In this document: in pieces, positions 27,808 through 37,459 of the stretch
Numbering within the stretch: position 1 is the first letter of the stretch
Layout: each line of letters starts with the position of its first letter
Assembly (NCBI RefSeq): GCF_000816845.1
Contig: NZ_CP006877.1
Span: 377,501 to 441,500 of the forward strand
From: Rhizobium gallicum bv. gallicum R602sp
GTDB lineage: Bacteria; Pseudomonadota; Alphaproteobacteria; Rhizobiales; Rhizobiaceae
Reading direction: 5' to 3'
DNA: 64,000 nt
Position numbers and translations under genes: made by a program
Notes under the pieces: generated by a model
The model's input: the letters and a program-made list of their open reading frames with translations, nothing else
Told to the model about the DNA's origin: nothing
Database searches by the model: none

Positions 27808-30701
27808 GCCGGCGGCCCGGCTTTCTTTTCGCCCGGCTGCGATGTCCGCGCGGAGGCGGCGGGCGCGATGATGCCGGACGGCATGCGCTCGCGAAGCTCA
27901 TCTTCTTCGCCGGCCATCACCGCCTTCAGCCGGGCGGTGATATTGGCCCGCTTGGTGTCGCTGGAAATTTTCTGGCCGACGAGGTCTGTGACATAGAAGG
28001 TGTCTATGACCTTTTCGCCAAAGGTGGTGATGCGGGCTGACTGGATGTCGAGCGAAAGATCAGAAAGCATCGCGGTGATTTCCGAAAGCAGGCCGGTGCG
28101 GTCAAGGCATTCGACTTCGATGACGGTGAACTTGTTCGATAGGTTGTTGGTGATGTTGACCGAAGGCGGAATGACGAAGGCCTTGCTCCTCTTGCGGTTC
28201 TTCGTGCGCGTGGCGATGACTTCCGGCAGCCGCTTGTGGCCCGACAGTACGTCTTCGATCATGCGCCCGATCGTGCCGGCGCGGCGAAGCTCGTCCGCAT
28301 CATCCTGGAATTCGCGGCTGACATGGATCGTATCCAGCGCGCGCCCGTCCGACGTCGTGAAAATCTGCGCATCGACAATGTTGGCTCCTGCTGCAGCACA
28401 TGCACCGGCAATAACGGCGAGCAGGCGCGGGTGGTCTGGCGAGAGCACGGTGATTTCGGTGATCGCGTGGAAACTGTCCGTTCGCACGGTTGTCGCGAGC
28501 GCCTGGCCGTTCTTGTCCGCCTGGCGGATGAAATCGGCGTGACGGACTTGGTCTTCCAGCGGCACGGAAAGCAGGTAAGGCTGGTAGTGCAGCTTGCTGT
28601 AGGTCTTGCGATCCTTCTGGCTCCAATCGGAAAGCGCGTTGAACAGCGCTTCGGCCGCGGAATTGGCGCGCTCCTTGCGCGAGACCTCCGAAAAGCCGCC
28701 GGCAAGCAGCAGTTCGGTCTCGTAATAGAGCGTCCTCAGCAGCTGGCCCTTCCAGCCGTTCCAGACGCCGGGGCCGACGGCGCGGATGTCGCAGATCGTC
28801 AGGACCAGCAGCATCTTCAGGCGATCGAGCGATTGAACGCGATCGGCGAAGTCGGTAATCGTCTTGCGGTCGGTGAGATCGCGGGTCTGGGCAACCATCG
28901 ACATCGTCAGATGCTCCTCTATCAGCCAGACGACGAGTTCCGTCTGCTTCTGCGACAGGCCGAAGCGGGAGCAGAGTTTGCGGGCGACGCGGGCGCCGGC
29001 GATCGAATGGTCTTCCTGGCGGCCCTTGGCGATGTCGTGGAGAAGGACTGCGACATAAAGCGCCTCCCGGTCTTCGATCCCCGGCATCAGCTTGTTGGCG
29101 AGTGGATGCAGGTCGTCGGCCTTGCCCTTGTCGATTTCCGAGAGCACGTCGACGGTACGGATCAGATGCTCATCCACTGTATAGTGGTGGTACATGTTGA
29201 ACTGCATCATCGCGACGATCTTGCCGAATTCCGGAATGAAGCGGCCAAGTACGCCTGCTTCGTTCATGCGGCGCAAAATGAGCGCCGGGTCGCCGTTGGA
29301 GGTGAGGATCGACATGAAGAGGCGGTTCGCCTCGTCGTTTTCGCGCAGGTTGTTGTCGATGAGGTTGAGCGATCGGGTGACCCGCTTCAGAGCATCGGGA
29401 TGGAACTCGAGGCCATTGATATCGGCAACGTGGAAGAGGCGAATGATGCTGACGGGATCGTGCTTGAACACGTCCGGGCTGGCGAGCGCGATGCGACCGC
29501 GATCCTCCATGAATTCGGTGCTGCCGGCGATCTTGCGGCTGCGATGGGCAAAACGGCTGATCACCCCGGTGAGCCCGGGCGTCGATTTTGCCTGCTGGTC
29601 TTCGAGAGCCGCGCAGAGGATGCGCGTCAGGTCGCCGACGTCCTTTGCCACCAGGAAGTAGTGCTTCATGAAGCGCTCGACGGCCGAAAGGCCGGGGCGC
29701 GAGTGATATCCGAGCGCTTCGGCAATCTCCCGCTGGATGTCGAAAGAAAGCCGTTCCTCCGCCTTGCCGGTCAGAAAGTGCATGTGGCAGCGCACCGCCC
29801 AGAGGAAATCGTCGGCCTTCTCGAACACGCGGTACTCATGCTTGGAGAGAACGCCGAGAGCTACGAGTTCGGCCGTGTCGCGGACGTGATAGTAGTATTT
29901 CGAGATCCAGAAGAGCGTGTGGAGATCGCGCAGCCCGCCCTTGCCCTCCTTGACGTTGGGTTCGACGAGGTAGCGTGTGTCGCCTGCCTTGCGGTGGCGT
30001 TCATCGCGTTCGGCAAGTTTGGCGGCGATAAATTCCGGTCCTGTGCCGGTCACGATCTCCTTGTCGAAGCGGGTCTCAAGCTCCGTTGCAAGCGATTTCA
30101 GGCCGCAGATGTAGCGCATCTCGAGGATCGCCGTGCGGATCGTCATGTCGGACCTGGAGAGCGCCATGCACTCCTCGATCGTCCTTGTCGCGTGGCCGAC
30201 CTTGAAGCCCATATCCCAAAGGACATAGAGCATGAACTCGACAGCCTTGTGCGTCTCCTCTGCTGGTCTTGGCTGAAAGAGGAAGAGCAGGTCGATGTCG
30301 GAGCCCGGCGCCAGCGTATCGCGGCCGTAGCCGCCGACCGCCGTCACGGCGAACTTGTCCTTCTGCTGCGGGAACATATGTGCGCTGACGAACTCGTAGA
30401 GTACCGTGATGATCTGGTCCTGCAGCCAGGAGATGCGCCGGGCGCAGCCAAGTCCGCTGCCATCGGCAGATAGAAGCTCGCAGGCCTTTTGGCGCCCGTC
30501 GCTGCTTGCCTTTTTGAGCATGGCAAGCAGGTCGGAGCGCATGACGTCCGGCCGGGTCTTGTTGGCTTCGGCAACGGCGTCGCAGAGTCTTTGCAACAGG
30601 GCCGTGTCGAGAATTTCTGAGAAATCGATCTCACTCATCGTCGCCATGCGCGGAGCGGCTTCCTGTTCGCGCGGTGCGACCGCGTCTCGTTTCGTCTGCA
30701 T
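27804..30701 (-). CDS. glnD: PII uridylyltransferase / uridylyl-removing enzyme
   Basis: The nitrogen sensor that uridylylates PII proteins when glutamine is low and reverses this when it is high. The 965-residue protein has the nucleotidyltransferase [18 protein letters not shown] (about 125-145), an HD domain with [12 protein letters not shown] (about 545-560) and two C-terminal ACT domains (about 730-800 and 845-925) that sense glutamine. The start ATG at 30701 is accepted; an internal ATG at about residue 19 is possible. murJ is downstream with a 4-bp overlap. Confidence 0.97.
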   Translation of the reverse strand: MQTKRDAVAPREQEAAPRMATMSEIDFSEILDTALLQRLCDAVAEANKTRPDVMRSDLLAMLKKASSDGRQKACELLSADGSGLGCARRISWLQDQIITVLYEFVSAHMFPQQKDKFAVTAVGGYGRDTLAPGSDIDLLFLFQPRPAEETHKAVEFMLYVLWDMGFKVGHATRTIEECMALSRSDMTIRTAILEMRYICGLKSLATELETRFDKEIVTGTGPEFIAAKLAERDERHRKAGDTRYLVEPNVKEGKGGLRDLHTLFWISKYYYHVRDTAELVALGVLSKHEYRVFEKADDFLWAVRCHMHFLTGKAEERLSFDIQREIAEALGYHSRPGLSAVERFMKHYFLVAKDVGDLTRILCAALEDQQAKSTPGLTGVISRFAHRSRKIAGSTEFMEDRGRIALASPDVFKHDPVSIIRLFHVADINGLEFHPDALKRVTRSLNLIDNNLRENDEANRLFMSILTSNGDPALILRRMNEAGVLGRFIPEFGKIVAMMQFNMYHHYTVDEHLIRTVDVLSEIDKGKADDLHPLANKLMPGIEDREALYVAVLLHDIAKGRQEDHSIAGARVARKLCSRFGLSQKQTELVVWLIEEHLTMSMVAQTRDLTDRKTITDFADRVQSLDRLKMLLVLTICDIRAVGPGVWNGWKGQLLRTLYYETELLLAGGFSEVSRKERANSAAEALFNALSDWSQKDRKTYSKLHYQPYLLSVPLEDQVRHADFIRQADKNGQALATTVRTDSFHAITEITVLSPDHPRLLAVIAGACAAAGANIVDAQIFTTSDGRALDTIHVSREFQDDADELRRAGTIGRMIEDVLSGHKRLPEVIATRTKNRKRSKAFVIPPSVNITNNLSNKFTVIEVECLDRTGLLSEITAMLSDLSLDIQSARITTFGEKVIDTFYVTDLVGQKISSDTKRANITARLKAVMAGEEDELRERMPSGIIAPAASARTSQPGEKKAGPPA

Positions 30702-30812
30702 GCGCTATAGCCTCTTTACCCCGCGTTTGACACGGGCCTTCATACTGCAAGAACCCTTAATTTTGGCGAAAAGGTGGTTGCCTTCCACTTGCGGAGGCGA
30801 AGACGAACAGCT

Positions 30813-31088
30813 TTAAGCCGCGCCTTGCATATTCACCGAATAAAGGACTTTGCGCGCCTCGCTGGTAATCTCCTCCAGCGTCGGCCTGTCGCATTCGCGG
30901 TAGCCCGCTTTGGCAATGGCCGCCGCAAGGTCGCAGATGATGGCGCAGGATTGAGTGATTTCGAGCAGGCCGACTGGCGAGTTCCAGCTGCGCGGATTAC
31001 CGTGCTCGTCGGCGTTACGCAGCGCTTCGAGCACGGTGAACATATCGGCGAGGCGCTGTGTTTCACGGACAAGGCTGCGCATGAACAT
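30813..31088 (-). CDS. Conserved-looking 91-residue hypothetical protein
   Basis: A small soluble protein, MFMRSLVRETQRLADMF..., predicted mostly alpha-helical with two Cys in the middle and no signal peptide. It lies 9 bp after the mutS stop on the same strand and is preceded by AGGAAGCC, so it is likely translated from the mutS transcript. Codon use is like its neighbours. I recognise no domain; rhizobial genomes, as I recall, carry a small gene here, which suggests it is real. Confidence 0.65.
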   Translation of the reverse strand: MFMRSLVRETQRLADMFTVLEALRNADEHGNPRSWNSPVGLLEITQSCAIICDLAAAIAKAGYRECDRPTLEEITSEARKVLYSVNMQGAA

Positions 31089-31097
31089 TTAGGCTTC

Positions 31098-33824
31098 CTA
31101 CTTCAACTGCTTCTTGAGACCGTAAAGCGCCTCGAGCGCCTCGCGCGGCGTCATGTCGTCGAGGCTCATTCCCTTCAACGCTTCCTCGATCTTGGACGGT
31201 CCTCGATTGGCATCCTCGCGCCGAACCGCGACTTGAAACAGCGGCAGATCGTCGATCAGTTGGCTTGCCGGGTTCTTGCGGTCGGCATCTTCCAGGCGCG
31301 TCAGCACGTCGCGGGCGCGTGCGACGACAGACGCTGGCAGGCCGGCGAGCCTGGCCACCTGGATGCCATACGAACGGTCCGCCGCACCCGGTCCCACTTC
31401 GTGCAGGAAGATGACGTCGCCGTCCCATTCCTTGACGCGCATGGTGGCGTTGGATAGTCGCGCAAGCTTTTCCGACAGCACCGTCAGTTCGTGGAAATGC
31501 GTGGCGAAGAGACCGCGGCATCGGTTTGCCTCATGCAGATGTTCCACGGCCGCCCAGGCAATCGAAAGGCCGTCGAAGGTCGCAGTGCCGCGGCCGATCT
31601 CATCGAGGATGACGAGAGAGCGGTCGGTCGCCTGGTTGAGGATCGCGGCTGTCTCGACCATCTCGACCATGAAGGTCGAGCGCCCTCGTGCCAGGTCGTC
31701 CGAGGCGCCGACGCGGGAGAAGAGGCGGTCGACGATGCCGATGTGAGCGGAGGTCGCGGGCACGAAGGAGCCCATCTGCGCCAGGATAGCGATCAACGCG
31801 TTCTGGCGCAGGAATGTCGACTTACCGCCCATATTCGGACCGGTCAGCAGCCAGATCGCCCCATCTTTGCCGTCCGCCACAGGCGAGAGATCGCAATTAT
31901 TGGCAACAAACGGACCCGAGGACTGACGCCGCAGCGCCTGTTCGACAACGGGATGGCGCCCGCCTTCGATTGTGAACATTTTCGAGGCATCGACGAGCGG
32001 GCGGCAATAGGCCTGTTCCTCCGCCAAAAGCGCAAGGGCGGCAGCAACGTCGATGATGGCAAGCGCTCGGGCGCCGGCCTTGATCGCCTCGGCTTCAGCG
32101 ACGACGGCGGCCGTCATCCGGTCGAAGGCTTCGAGCTCGATCTGCAACGCGCGGTCCGCCGCGTTTGCGATCCGGCTTTCCAGGTCGGCAAGCTCGGTCG
32201 TCGTAAAGCGCATGGCATTCGCCATCGTCTGGCGATGGATGAAGCGGGCTTTGGCCTCCGGCGCATCCGTCATCGGCCCGGCATTGCCGGCCGTCACTTC
32301 GATGAAATAGCCGAGGATATTGTTGTGCTTGATCTTCAAAGACCTGATGCCGGTCTCGTCGGCATACTGGAGCTGCAATCCGGCGATCACCCGGCGCGAC
32401 TGATCGCGAAGCGCCCGCACTTCATCGAGATCGGCATTGGCGCCGTCCCGCAGGAAGCCCCCGTCGCGCTTCAACAGCGGCAGTTCGTCGGCGAGCATCT
32501 CCGCAAGCAGAGATTGGAGAGCTGTAGGCAAGGCCTGCAACCCGGAAAGGGCCGCATCGAGTTCTTGCGGCAAAAGCGCATTGCCGAGCAGCTTTGCAAG
32601 ATCGGAAGCAGCGCCAAGTCCTTGCCGGATCGCCCAGAGATCGCGCGGGCCGCCGCGGTCGAGCGCAAGGCGGGAGAGTGCGCGTGGCATGTCCGGCACG
32701 TGCTTCAGCGCGTCGCGCAGGTCGCCGCAAAGCCTGGGCTCCTCGATCAGGAAACCGATCGAATCCAGCCGCTCGTTGATGCGGGCGGGATCGGTCAGCG
32801 GGGACATCAGCCGTTCTGCGAGAAGGCGGGCTCCTCCACCGGTGACCGTCCGGTCGATTGCTTTCAGCAGTGAGCCGTTGCGGTCGCCGGACAGCGTGCG
32901 GGCGAGCTCCAGATTGGCGCGGGTCGCGGGATCTATGAAGAGCGTCGAGGCGCCGCTCTCGCGCTCCGGTTTGCCAAGCGCCGGGCGTTCGGCGATCTGT
33001 GTCTTCTCGACATAGGCAACAGCCGCCGCCGCTGCCGCAAGCTCGGCGCGGGAGAAAGTGCCGAATCCGTCGAGCGTCGAAACGCCGAAATAGCGCGCGA
33101 TGCGGTTTTCTGCTGTCGCACTGTCGAAAAGCACGGAGGGCTGTGGCACGGCCGTGCGGCCAAGCACGTCGAAGACCGGCTTCAGCTCGGGATCGTGAAA
33201 CATCGTATCCGGCAGGATCAGTTCGCGGGGATCGATGCGCAAGATGTCGGCAAGCAGCCGTGATGTCTCAGTTTCGGCCAGCCGGAAGACGCCGGTAGAG
33301 ATGTCGATCCAGGCCAGCGCCATCAGCGGTTCGGACGCGCCTCTCACCCGGGTAAGCGCCATTAGATAGTTCGATTCAGAGGGTGATAGCAGCTTTTCTT
33401 CGGTGATGGTTCCCGGCGTGACAAGGCGGATGACGTCGCGTTTGACGACGGATTTCGAGCCCCGCTTCCTCGCCTCCGCCGGGTCTTCCACCTGTTCGCA
33501 GACGGCGACCCGGAAGCCCAGTCCAATCAGCTTCTGCAGGTAATCGTCTGCCGCATGCACGGGAACGCCGCACATCGGGATATCTTGCCCCATGTGCTGA
33601 CCGCGCTTCGTGAGCGTAATGCCGAGCGCACGCGAGGCTTCCAGGGCGTCTTCGAAGAACAATTCGTAGAAATCGCCCATTCGATAGAAGAGCAGCGAGT
33701 CGGGATTGTTCGCCTTGATCTCGATGAATTGCTCCATCATCGGCGTGGCCGAGGCACGGCTTTCCTCCGTGGATAGCTCGGCAGCCGAAAAGGCTTCGTT
33801 CCTGGCGTCTATTCGTTGGTTCAC
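31098..33824 (-). CDS. mutS: DNA mismatch repair protein MutS
   Basis: Recognises mismatches and starts methyl-independent repair with MutL. The 908-residue protein has the mismatch-binding [15 protein letters not shown] near the N-terminus, the ATPase Walker [16 protein letters not shown] and [19 protein letters not shown]. The open frame runs on into maeB antisense to 35093, but the family N-terminus ([11 protein letters not shown]...) begins at a GTG at 33824, giving the usual rhizobial length. No strong Shine-Dalgarno is seen for this GTG. It is divergent from maeB. Confidence 0.95.
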   Translation of the reverse strand: MNQRIDARNEAFSAAELSTEESRASATPMMEQFIEIKANNPDSLLFYRMGDFYELFFEDALEASRALGITLTKRGQHMGQDIPMCGVPVHAADDYLQKLIGLGFRVAVCEQVEDPAEARKRGSKSVVKRDVIRLVTPGTITEEKLLSPSESNYLMALTRVRGASEPLMALAWIDISTGVFRLAETETSRLLADILRIDPRELILPDTMFHDPELKPVFDVLGRTAVPQPSVLFDSATAENRIARYFGVSTLDGFGTFSRAELAAAAAAVAYVEKTQIAERPALGKPERESGASTLFIDPATRANLELARTLSGDRNGSLLKAIDRTVTGGGARLLAERLMSPLTDPARINERLDSIGFLIEEPRLCGDLRDALKHVPDMPRALSRLALDRGGPRDLWAIRQGLGAASDLAKLLGNALLPQELDAALSGLQALPTALQSLLAEMLADELPLLKRDGGFLRDGANADLDEVRALRDQSRRVIAGLQLQYADETGIRSLKIKHNNILGYFIEVTAGNAGPMTDAPEAKARFIHRQTMANAMRFTTTELADLESRIANAADRALQIELEAFDRMTAAVVAEAEAIKAGARALAIIDVAAALALLAEEQAYCRPLVDASKMFTIEGGRHPVVEQALRRQSSGPFVANNCDLSPVADGKDGAIWLLTGPNMGGKSTFLRQNALIAILAQMGSFVPATSAHIGIVDRLFSRVGASDDLARGRSTFMVEMVETAAILNQATDRSLVILDEIGRGTATFDGLSIAWAAVEHLHEANRCRGLFATHFHELTVLSEKLARLSNATMRVKEWDGDVIFLHEVGPGAADRSYGIQVARLAGLPASVVARARDVLTRLEDADRKNPASQLIDDLPLFQVAVRREDANRGPSKIEEALKGMSLDDMTPREALEALYGLKKQLK

Positions 33825-33935
33825 GGAGTAGCAATTTTCCAAAAAAACAGGTGCCAACCCTAGCCGCCCGCCGCTATAGATGACAACCGCCATTGAGGAA
33901 GAGCAAGGCGTCACCCACAGGACGTTGGAGGAAGA

Positions 33936-36218
33936 ATGCCCGATATCGAAAAGAAGCCGCAGCCGGTGACGTCCGTTACCGACAATGAAGCGCTCGAGTT
34001 TCATGCCATGGGGCGGCCCGGGAAGCTGGAAATCAACCCGACGAAACCGATGGCGACGCAGCGTGATCTGTCGCTGGCCTATTCGCCGGGCGTCGCGGTG
34101 CCGGTAAAGGCCATCGCCGCCGATCCGGGCACTGCCTACGACTACACAACGCGCGGCAATATGGTGGCTGTCATCTCCAACGGCACAGCAATTTTGGGCC
34201 TCGGCAACCTCGGCGCCTTGGCATCCAAGCCGGTGATGGAAGGCAAATCCGTCCTCTTCAAGCGCTTTGCCGATGTCGATTCCATCGACCTTGAGGTCGA
34301 CACGGAAAACGTCGACGAGTTCATCAACTGTGTGCGTTTCCTTGGCCCGTCTTTCGGCGGCATCAATCTGGAGGACATCAAAGCGCCAGACTGCTTCATC
34401 ATCGAGCAGCGTCTGCGCGAGCTGATGGATATTCCGGTCTTTCACGACGACCAGCACGGCACGGCGATCATTGCAACGGCCGGCCTCATCAATGCCTTGG
34501 AGCTGACGGGACGTGACCTGAAGACGACGAAACTCGTCTGCAACGGCGCAGGAGCTGCCGCCATCGCCTGTGTCGAGCTCATCAAGTCGATGGGTTTTAC
34601 GCCTGAAAACATCACCCTTGTCGACACCAAGGGCGTAATCTATCAGGGCCGCACCGAGGGCATGAACCAGTGGAAATCGGCACACGCGGTAAAGACAAAG
34701 GCCCGCACGCTGGCCGATGCGATGAAGGGTGCCGACGTCGTGTTCGGTCTGTCGCAGAAGGGTGCCTTTTCGGAAGAGATGATTCGTTCGATGGCCGACC
34801 GGCCGATCATCTTTGCGATGGCAAACCCCGATCCGGAAATCACGCCGGAGGAAGTCGCGCGCATCCGCGATGATGCCATTATGGCGACAGGGCGATCGGA
34901 CTACCCGAATCAGGTGAATAACGTTCTCGGCTTTCCCTATATCTTCCGCGGCGCGCTCGACGTGCGGGCAACCACGATCAACGACGCGATGAAGATTGCC
35001 GCCGTCAAGGCGCTTGCCAATCTGGCCCGCGAGGATGTACCCGATGACGTCGTTGCCGCTTATCAGGGCAACCGCCCCCGCTTTGGCGCGCAATATATCA
35101 TTCCTGTGCCCTTCGATCCGCGCCTCATTTCGGCAATCCCGGCTGCCGTGGCGCAGGCTGCGATCGAAACTGGCGTTGCCCGCAAGGTGATCACCGACAT
35201 GGACGGCTATCGCCGCGAGCTATCGGCAAGGCGTGATCCGATCGCTTCGACGCTTGCGAGCCTCTACGAGCGGGTTCGGCGCCGTCCGAAACGGATGGTT
35301 TTTGCCGAGGCGGAAGAAGAGCAGGTCATGCGCGCGGCGATGTCTTATGCCAACCAGCAGCTCGGCACGGCAATCCTTCTTGGCCGCGAAGATCTGATCA
35401 GGGCGACGGCGGAGCGGGCCGGGATCGACCTCAACCGGCCGGGCCTCGAGATCGTCAATGCACGCATCTCGACCCGCATTGAGGCTTACACCGACTACCT
35501 CTATGCCCGGCTGCAGCGGAAAGGCTATCTGCACCGCGATGCACAGCGCCTGATCCACAACGATCGTAATCATTTCGCCGCGACGATGGTGGCGCTTGGC
35601 GATGCAGATGGCATGGTGACCGGCATCACGCGCAATTATTCGACGGCGCTGGAGGACGTGCGGCGCTGCATCGACGAGAAGCCGGGCCACCGTGTCATCG
35701 GCGTGTCGCTGGTGATTGTCCGCGGCCGCGCGGTCTTTGTCGCAGATACCGCGGTTCACGATATGCCTACTGCCGAGGAGCTGGCCGATATCGCCGAAGA
35801 AGCGGCAGGCCTTGCGCGCCGCATGGGCTATCAGCCGCGCGTTGCCCTGCTCGCCTATTCCACCTTCGGTCATCCTTCGGGCGAACGTTCCGAGCGCGTG
35901 CGCGAAGCCGTGAAGATCCTTGACAAGCGCCGCGTCGATTTCGAGTATGATGGCGAAATGGCAGCCGACGTGGCGCTGAACCGAAAGGTGATGGAGCAGT
36001 ACCCGTTCTGCCGCTTGTCGGCTCCCGCCAACGTGCTGGTCATGCCGGCCTTCCACTCCGCTTCGATCTCGACGAAGATGCTGCAGGAACTCGGTGGCTC
36101 GACGGTCATCGGCCCGATCCTTGTCGGCCTCGACAAAGCCGTTCAGATCACCTCGATGGGCGCCAAGGACTCCGACATCGTCAACATGGCGGCGATCGCG
36201 GCTTATTCGGCGGGCTAG
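33936..36218 (+). CDS. maeB: NADP-type malic enzyme with phosphotransacetylase-like domain (MaeB/Tme)
   Basis: Oxidatively decarboxylates malate to pyruvate, feeding acetyl-CoA and NADPH. The 760-residue protein has the malic enzyme domains (about 15-420, with [27 protein letters not shown] and [15 protein letters not shown]) and a C-terminal PTA-like region (about 430-755) believed regulatory. Rhizobia have NAD (dme) and NADP (tme) forms; the position beside mutS and olsB matches S. meliloti tme (SMc01126) as I recall it. The start has GGAGGAAGA directly upstream. Coenzyme preference is inferred. Confidence 0.92.
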   Translation: MPDIEKKPQPVTSVTDNEALEFHAMGRPGKLEINPTKPMATQRDLSLAYSPGVAVPVKAIAADPGTAYDYTTRGNMVAVISNGTAILGLGNLGALASKPVMEGKSVLFKRFADVDSIDLEVDTENVDEFINCVRFLGPSFGGINLEDIKAPDCFIIEQRLRELMDIPVFHDDQHGTAIIATAGLINALELTGRDLKTTKLVCNGAGAAAIACVELIKSMGFTPENITLVDTKGVIYQGRTEGMNQWKSAHAVKTKARTLADAMKGADVVFGLSQKGAFSEEMIRSMADRPIIFAMANPDPEITPEEVARIRDDAIMATGRSDYPNQVNNVLGFPYIFRGALDVRATTINDAMKIAAVKALANLAREDVPDDVVAAYQGNRPRFGAQYIIPVPFDPRLISAIPAAVAQAAIETGVARKVITDMDGYRRELSARRDPIASTLASLYERVRRRPKRMVFAEAEEEQVMRAAMSYANQQLGTAILLGREDLIRATAERAGIDLNRPGLEIVNARISTRIEAYTDYLYARLQRKGYLHRDAQRLIHNDRNHFAATMVALGDADGMVTGITRNYSTALEDVRRCIDEKPGHRVIGVSLVIVRGRAVFVADTAVHDMPTAEELADIAEEAAGLARRMGYQPRVALLAYSTFGHPSGERSERVREAVKILDKRRVDFEYDGEMAADVALNRKVMEQYPFCRLSAPANVLVMPAFHSASISTKMLQELGGSTVIGPILVGLDKAVQITSMGAKDSDIVNMAAIAAYSAG

Positions 36219-36246
36219 CAGTCAGGCGCAAGCGCTTCATCTGCCT

Positions 36247-36400
36247 GCCAGTCCCTTTTTCCCGCCGGAAAGAAGGGACTGGCGGCGCTGCTTGTGCGTC
36301 TCTTGAATTTCGCCGAGGGGATGCGGCGAATCTCCCCTTCGCCCCCCAATGGGAAAGAAGGCCGGAGGGGTCGGATGAGGCGGCGGCACGGCAGGACATC
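36247..36400. repeat. RIME-like intergenic mosaic repeat with two hairpins
   Basis: Between maeB and olsB lie a perfect 11-bp stem (36247-36257 GCCAGTCCCTT with 36273-36283) and a 7-bp stem (TTCGCCG 36309-36315 with CGGCGAA 36324-36330). They are followed by a CTCCCCTTCGCCC...GGAAAGAAGG...GGTCGGATGAGG run that resembles degenerate copies of repeats common in Rhizobium genomes. The hairpins may also terminate maeB, though neither is followed by a T-tract. Assignment to RIME is from memory of its general form. Confidence 0.45.
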
Positions 36401-36481
36401 AGAGATAGCGCGTGGCTCGCTACCATCTGCTTCAGCCGGACGAATTACCTGTTTGCGCTGCAAAGTCGATCTTCTGGAAGA

Positions 36482-37357
36482 TCAGCTCGCGAAACGGCCG
36501 GCGTCAGCGCCGTAGTAATTCAAATAGCGATCCGAGATGCTCGCGATCGGCAGCACGATCAGCACGTCCGTCGTATTGAACGCATGGTCCACCACCGCGG
36601 TGGAGCCGACCATGGCGCCGAGGCGAAGGTAGCCTTTGATCAGCGGCGGAAGGGCCATCAGCGCCTTCTTCGGGTTGACGGCCTCCTTCGGCATCAGATC
36701 CATGCTGCGCGCTTGGCCGGGCAGAGCGCCGACCGCCCATTCGCCCTTGGCAAGGACCGTGTGGTGCAGGAAGGAAAGTGCCAGCGCGTGGCTCTCCGGA
36801 TGCACACCCGGGAAGGAGGCGCAGCCGAACATGGCGCTCATGCCGTGCTTCAAGGCATAGGCCCAATTGCCCTGCCAGAGAAGTTCGACCGTGCGCTTCG
36901 TGCGGTATTCCGGCAGCACGCAGGAGCGGCCGAGCTCCATGAAGCGCTTGTCTGGATGACGCGCGAGAAGCTCGTCGATCGCGAATTCGGAAGCCGAGTA
37001 AAAACCGCCATTTACCATCGCCACGTCCTGGCGCAGCAGGCGGTAGGTTCCGACGATCTGGTCTTCGCTATCACCTTCGATCGAGCGGTCGAGGACGAGA
37101 AGGTGATCGCAGAATGCATCGTAAGCGTCGAAGTCGCGTTCGCGGCGCATGGCCTCTGGCGGAAGCTGCGCCTGCATTTCCTGAACGAAAACGCGGTAGC
37201 GCACATGCTGCGCAGCATCGATCTCGCGAGCAGTGCGGGCAAGGCGGGTCTCCAGGTTGCCGATGCGGCCCAAGACGTCGCCTTCCTTCGGCGCGACGGC
37301 TGCTGCAGGCCGGGAAACCTCCGGCGTTGTGTCGCGATTAAGGATGTCGATGGACAT
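36482..37357 (-). CDS. olsB: Ornithine N-acyltransferase OlsB (lyso-ornithine lipid synthase)
   Basis: Transfers a 3-hydroxyacyl group from ACP to the alpha-amino group of ornithine, the first step of ornithine-lipid synthesis. The 291-residue GNAT-like (hemolysin-type acetyltransferase) protein has AQHVRYRVFVQEM near residue 50, FDAYDAFCDHLLVLD and FMELGRSCVLPEYR. Size, motifs and the maeB/tme neighbour match S. meliloti olsB. A Pho-box-like sequence lies 48 bp upstream, consistent with phosphate-starvation control known for olsB. OlsA is at 20 kb. Confidence 0.9.
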   Translation of the reverse strand: MSIDILNRDTTPEVSRPAAAVAPKEGDVLGRIGNLETRLARTAREIDAAQHVRYRVFVQEMQAQLPPEAMRRERDFDAYDAFCDHLLVLDRSIEGDSEDQIVGTYRLLRQDVAMVNGGFYSASEFAIDELLARHPDKRFMELGRSCVLPEYRTKRTVELLWQGNWAYALKHGMSAMFGCASFPGVHPESHALALSFLHHTVLAKGEWAVGALPGQARSMDLMPKEAVNPKKALMALPPLIKGYLRLGAMVGSTAVVDHAFNTTDVLIVLPIASISDRYLNYYGADAGRFAS

Positions 37358-37405
37358 GATGATTCTCCCGTTGCCGGCTCATGGCGTGTCATAAAACACT
37401 TCTGT

Positions 37406-37423
37406 ACGACAGGAAAGTGACAT
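37406..37423 (-). promoter_or_regulatory. Pho box (PhoB site) upstream of olsB
   Basis: Read on the olsB strand the 18 bases are ATGTCAC-TTTC-CTGTCGT: two 7-bp half-sites spaced by 4, against the PhoB consensus CTGTCAT-N4-CTGTCAT (5/7 and 6/7 matches). A possible -10 TTTTAT follows about 9 bp later. Regulation by PhoB is inferred from the match and the known role of olsB in phosphate limitation. Confidence 0.62.
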
Positions 37424-37459
37424 GGATTTTACGGAAAAACGACGCCTATGTCACGCTGC

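Noticed and set aside
28236..30473. 745-codon plus-strand open frame
   Set aside because: It lies entirely antisense to glnD, whose domains are complete; the composition is the shadow of a high-GC gene.
33825..35093. Continuation of the mutS reading frame to 1331 codons
   Set aside because: The extra N-terminal part is antisense to maeB and has no MutS-like sequence; the family N-terminus begins at the GTG at 33824.
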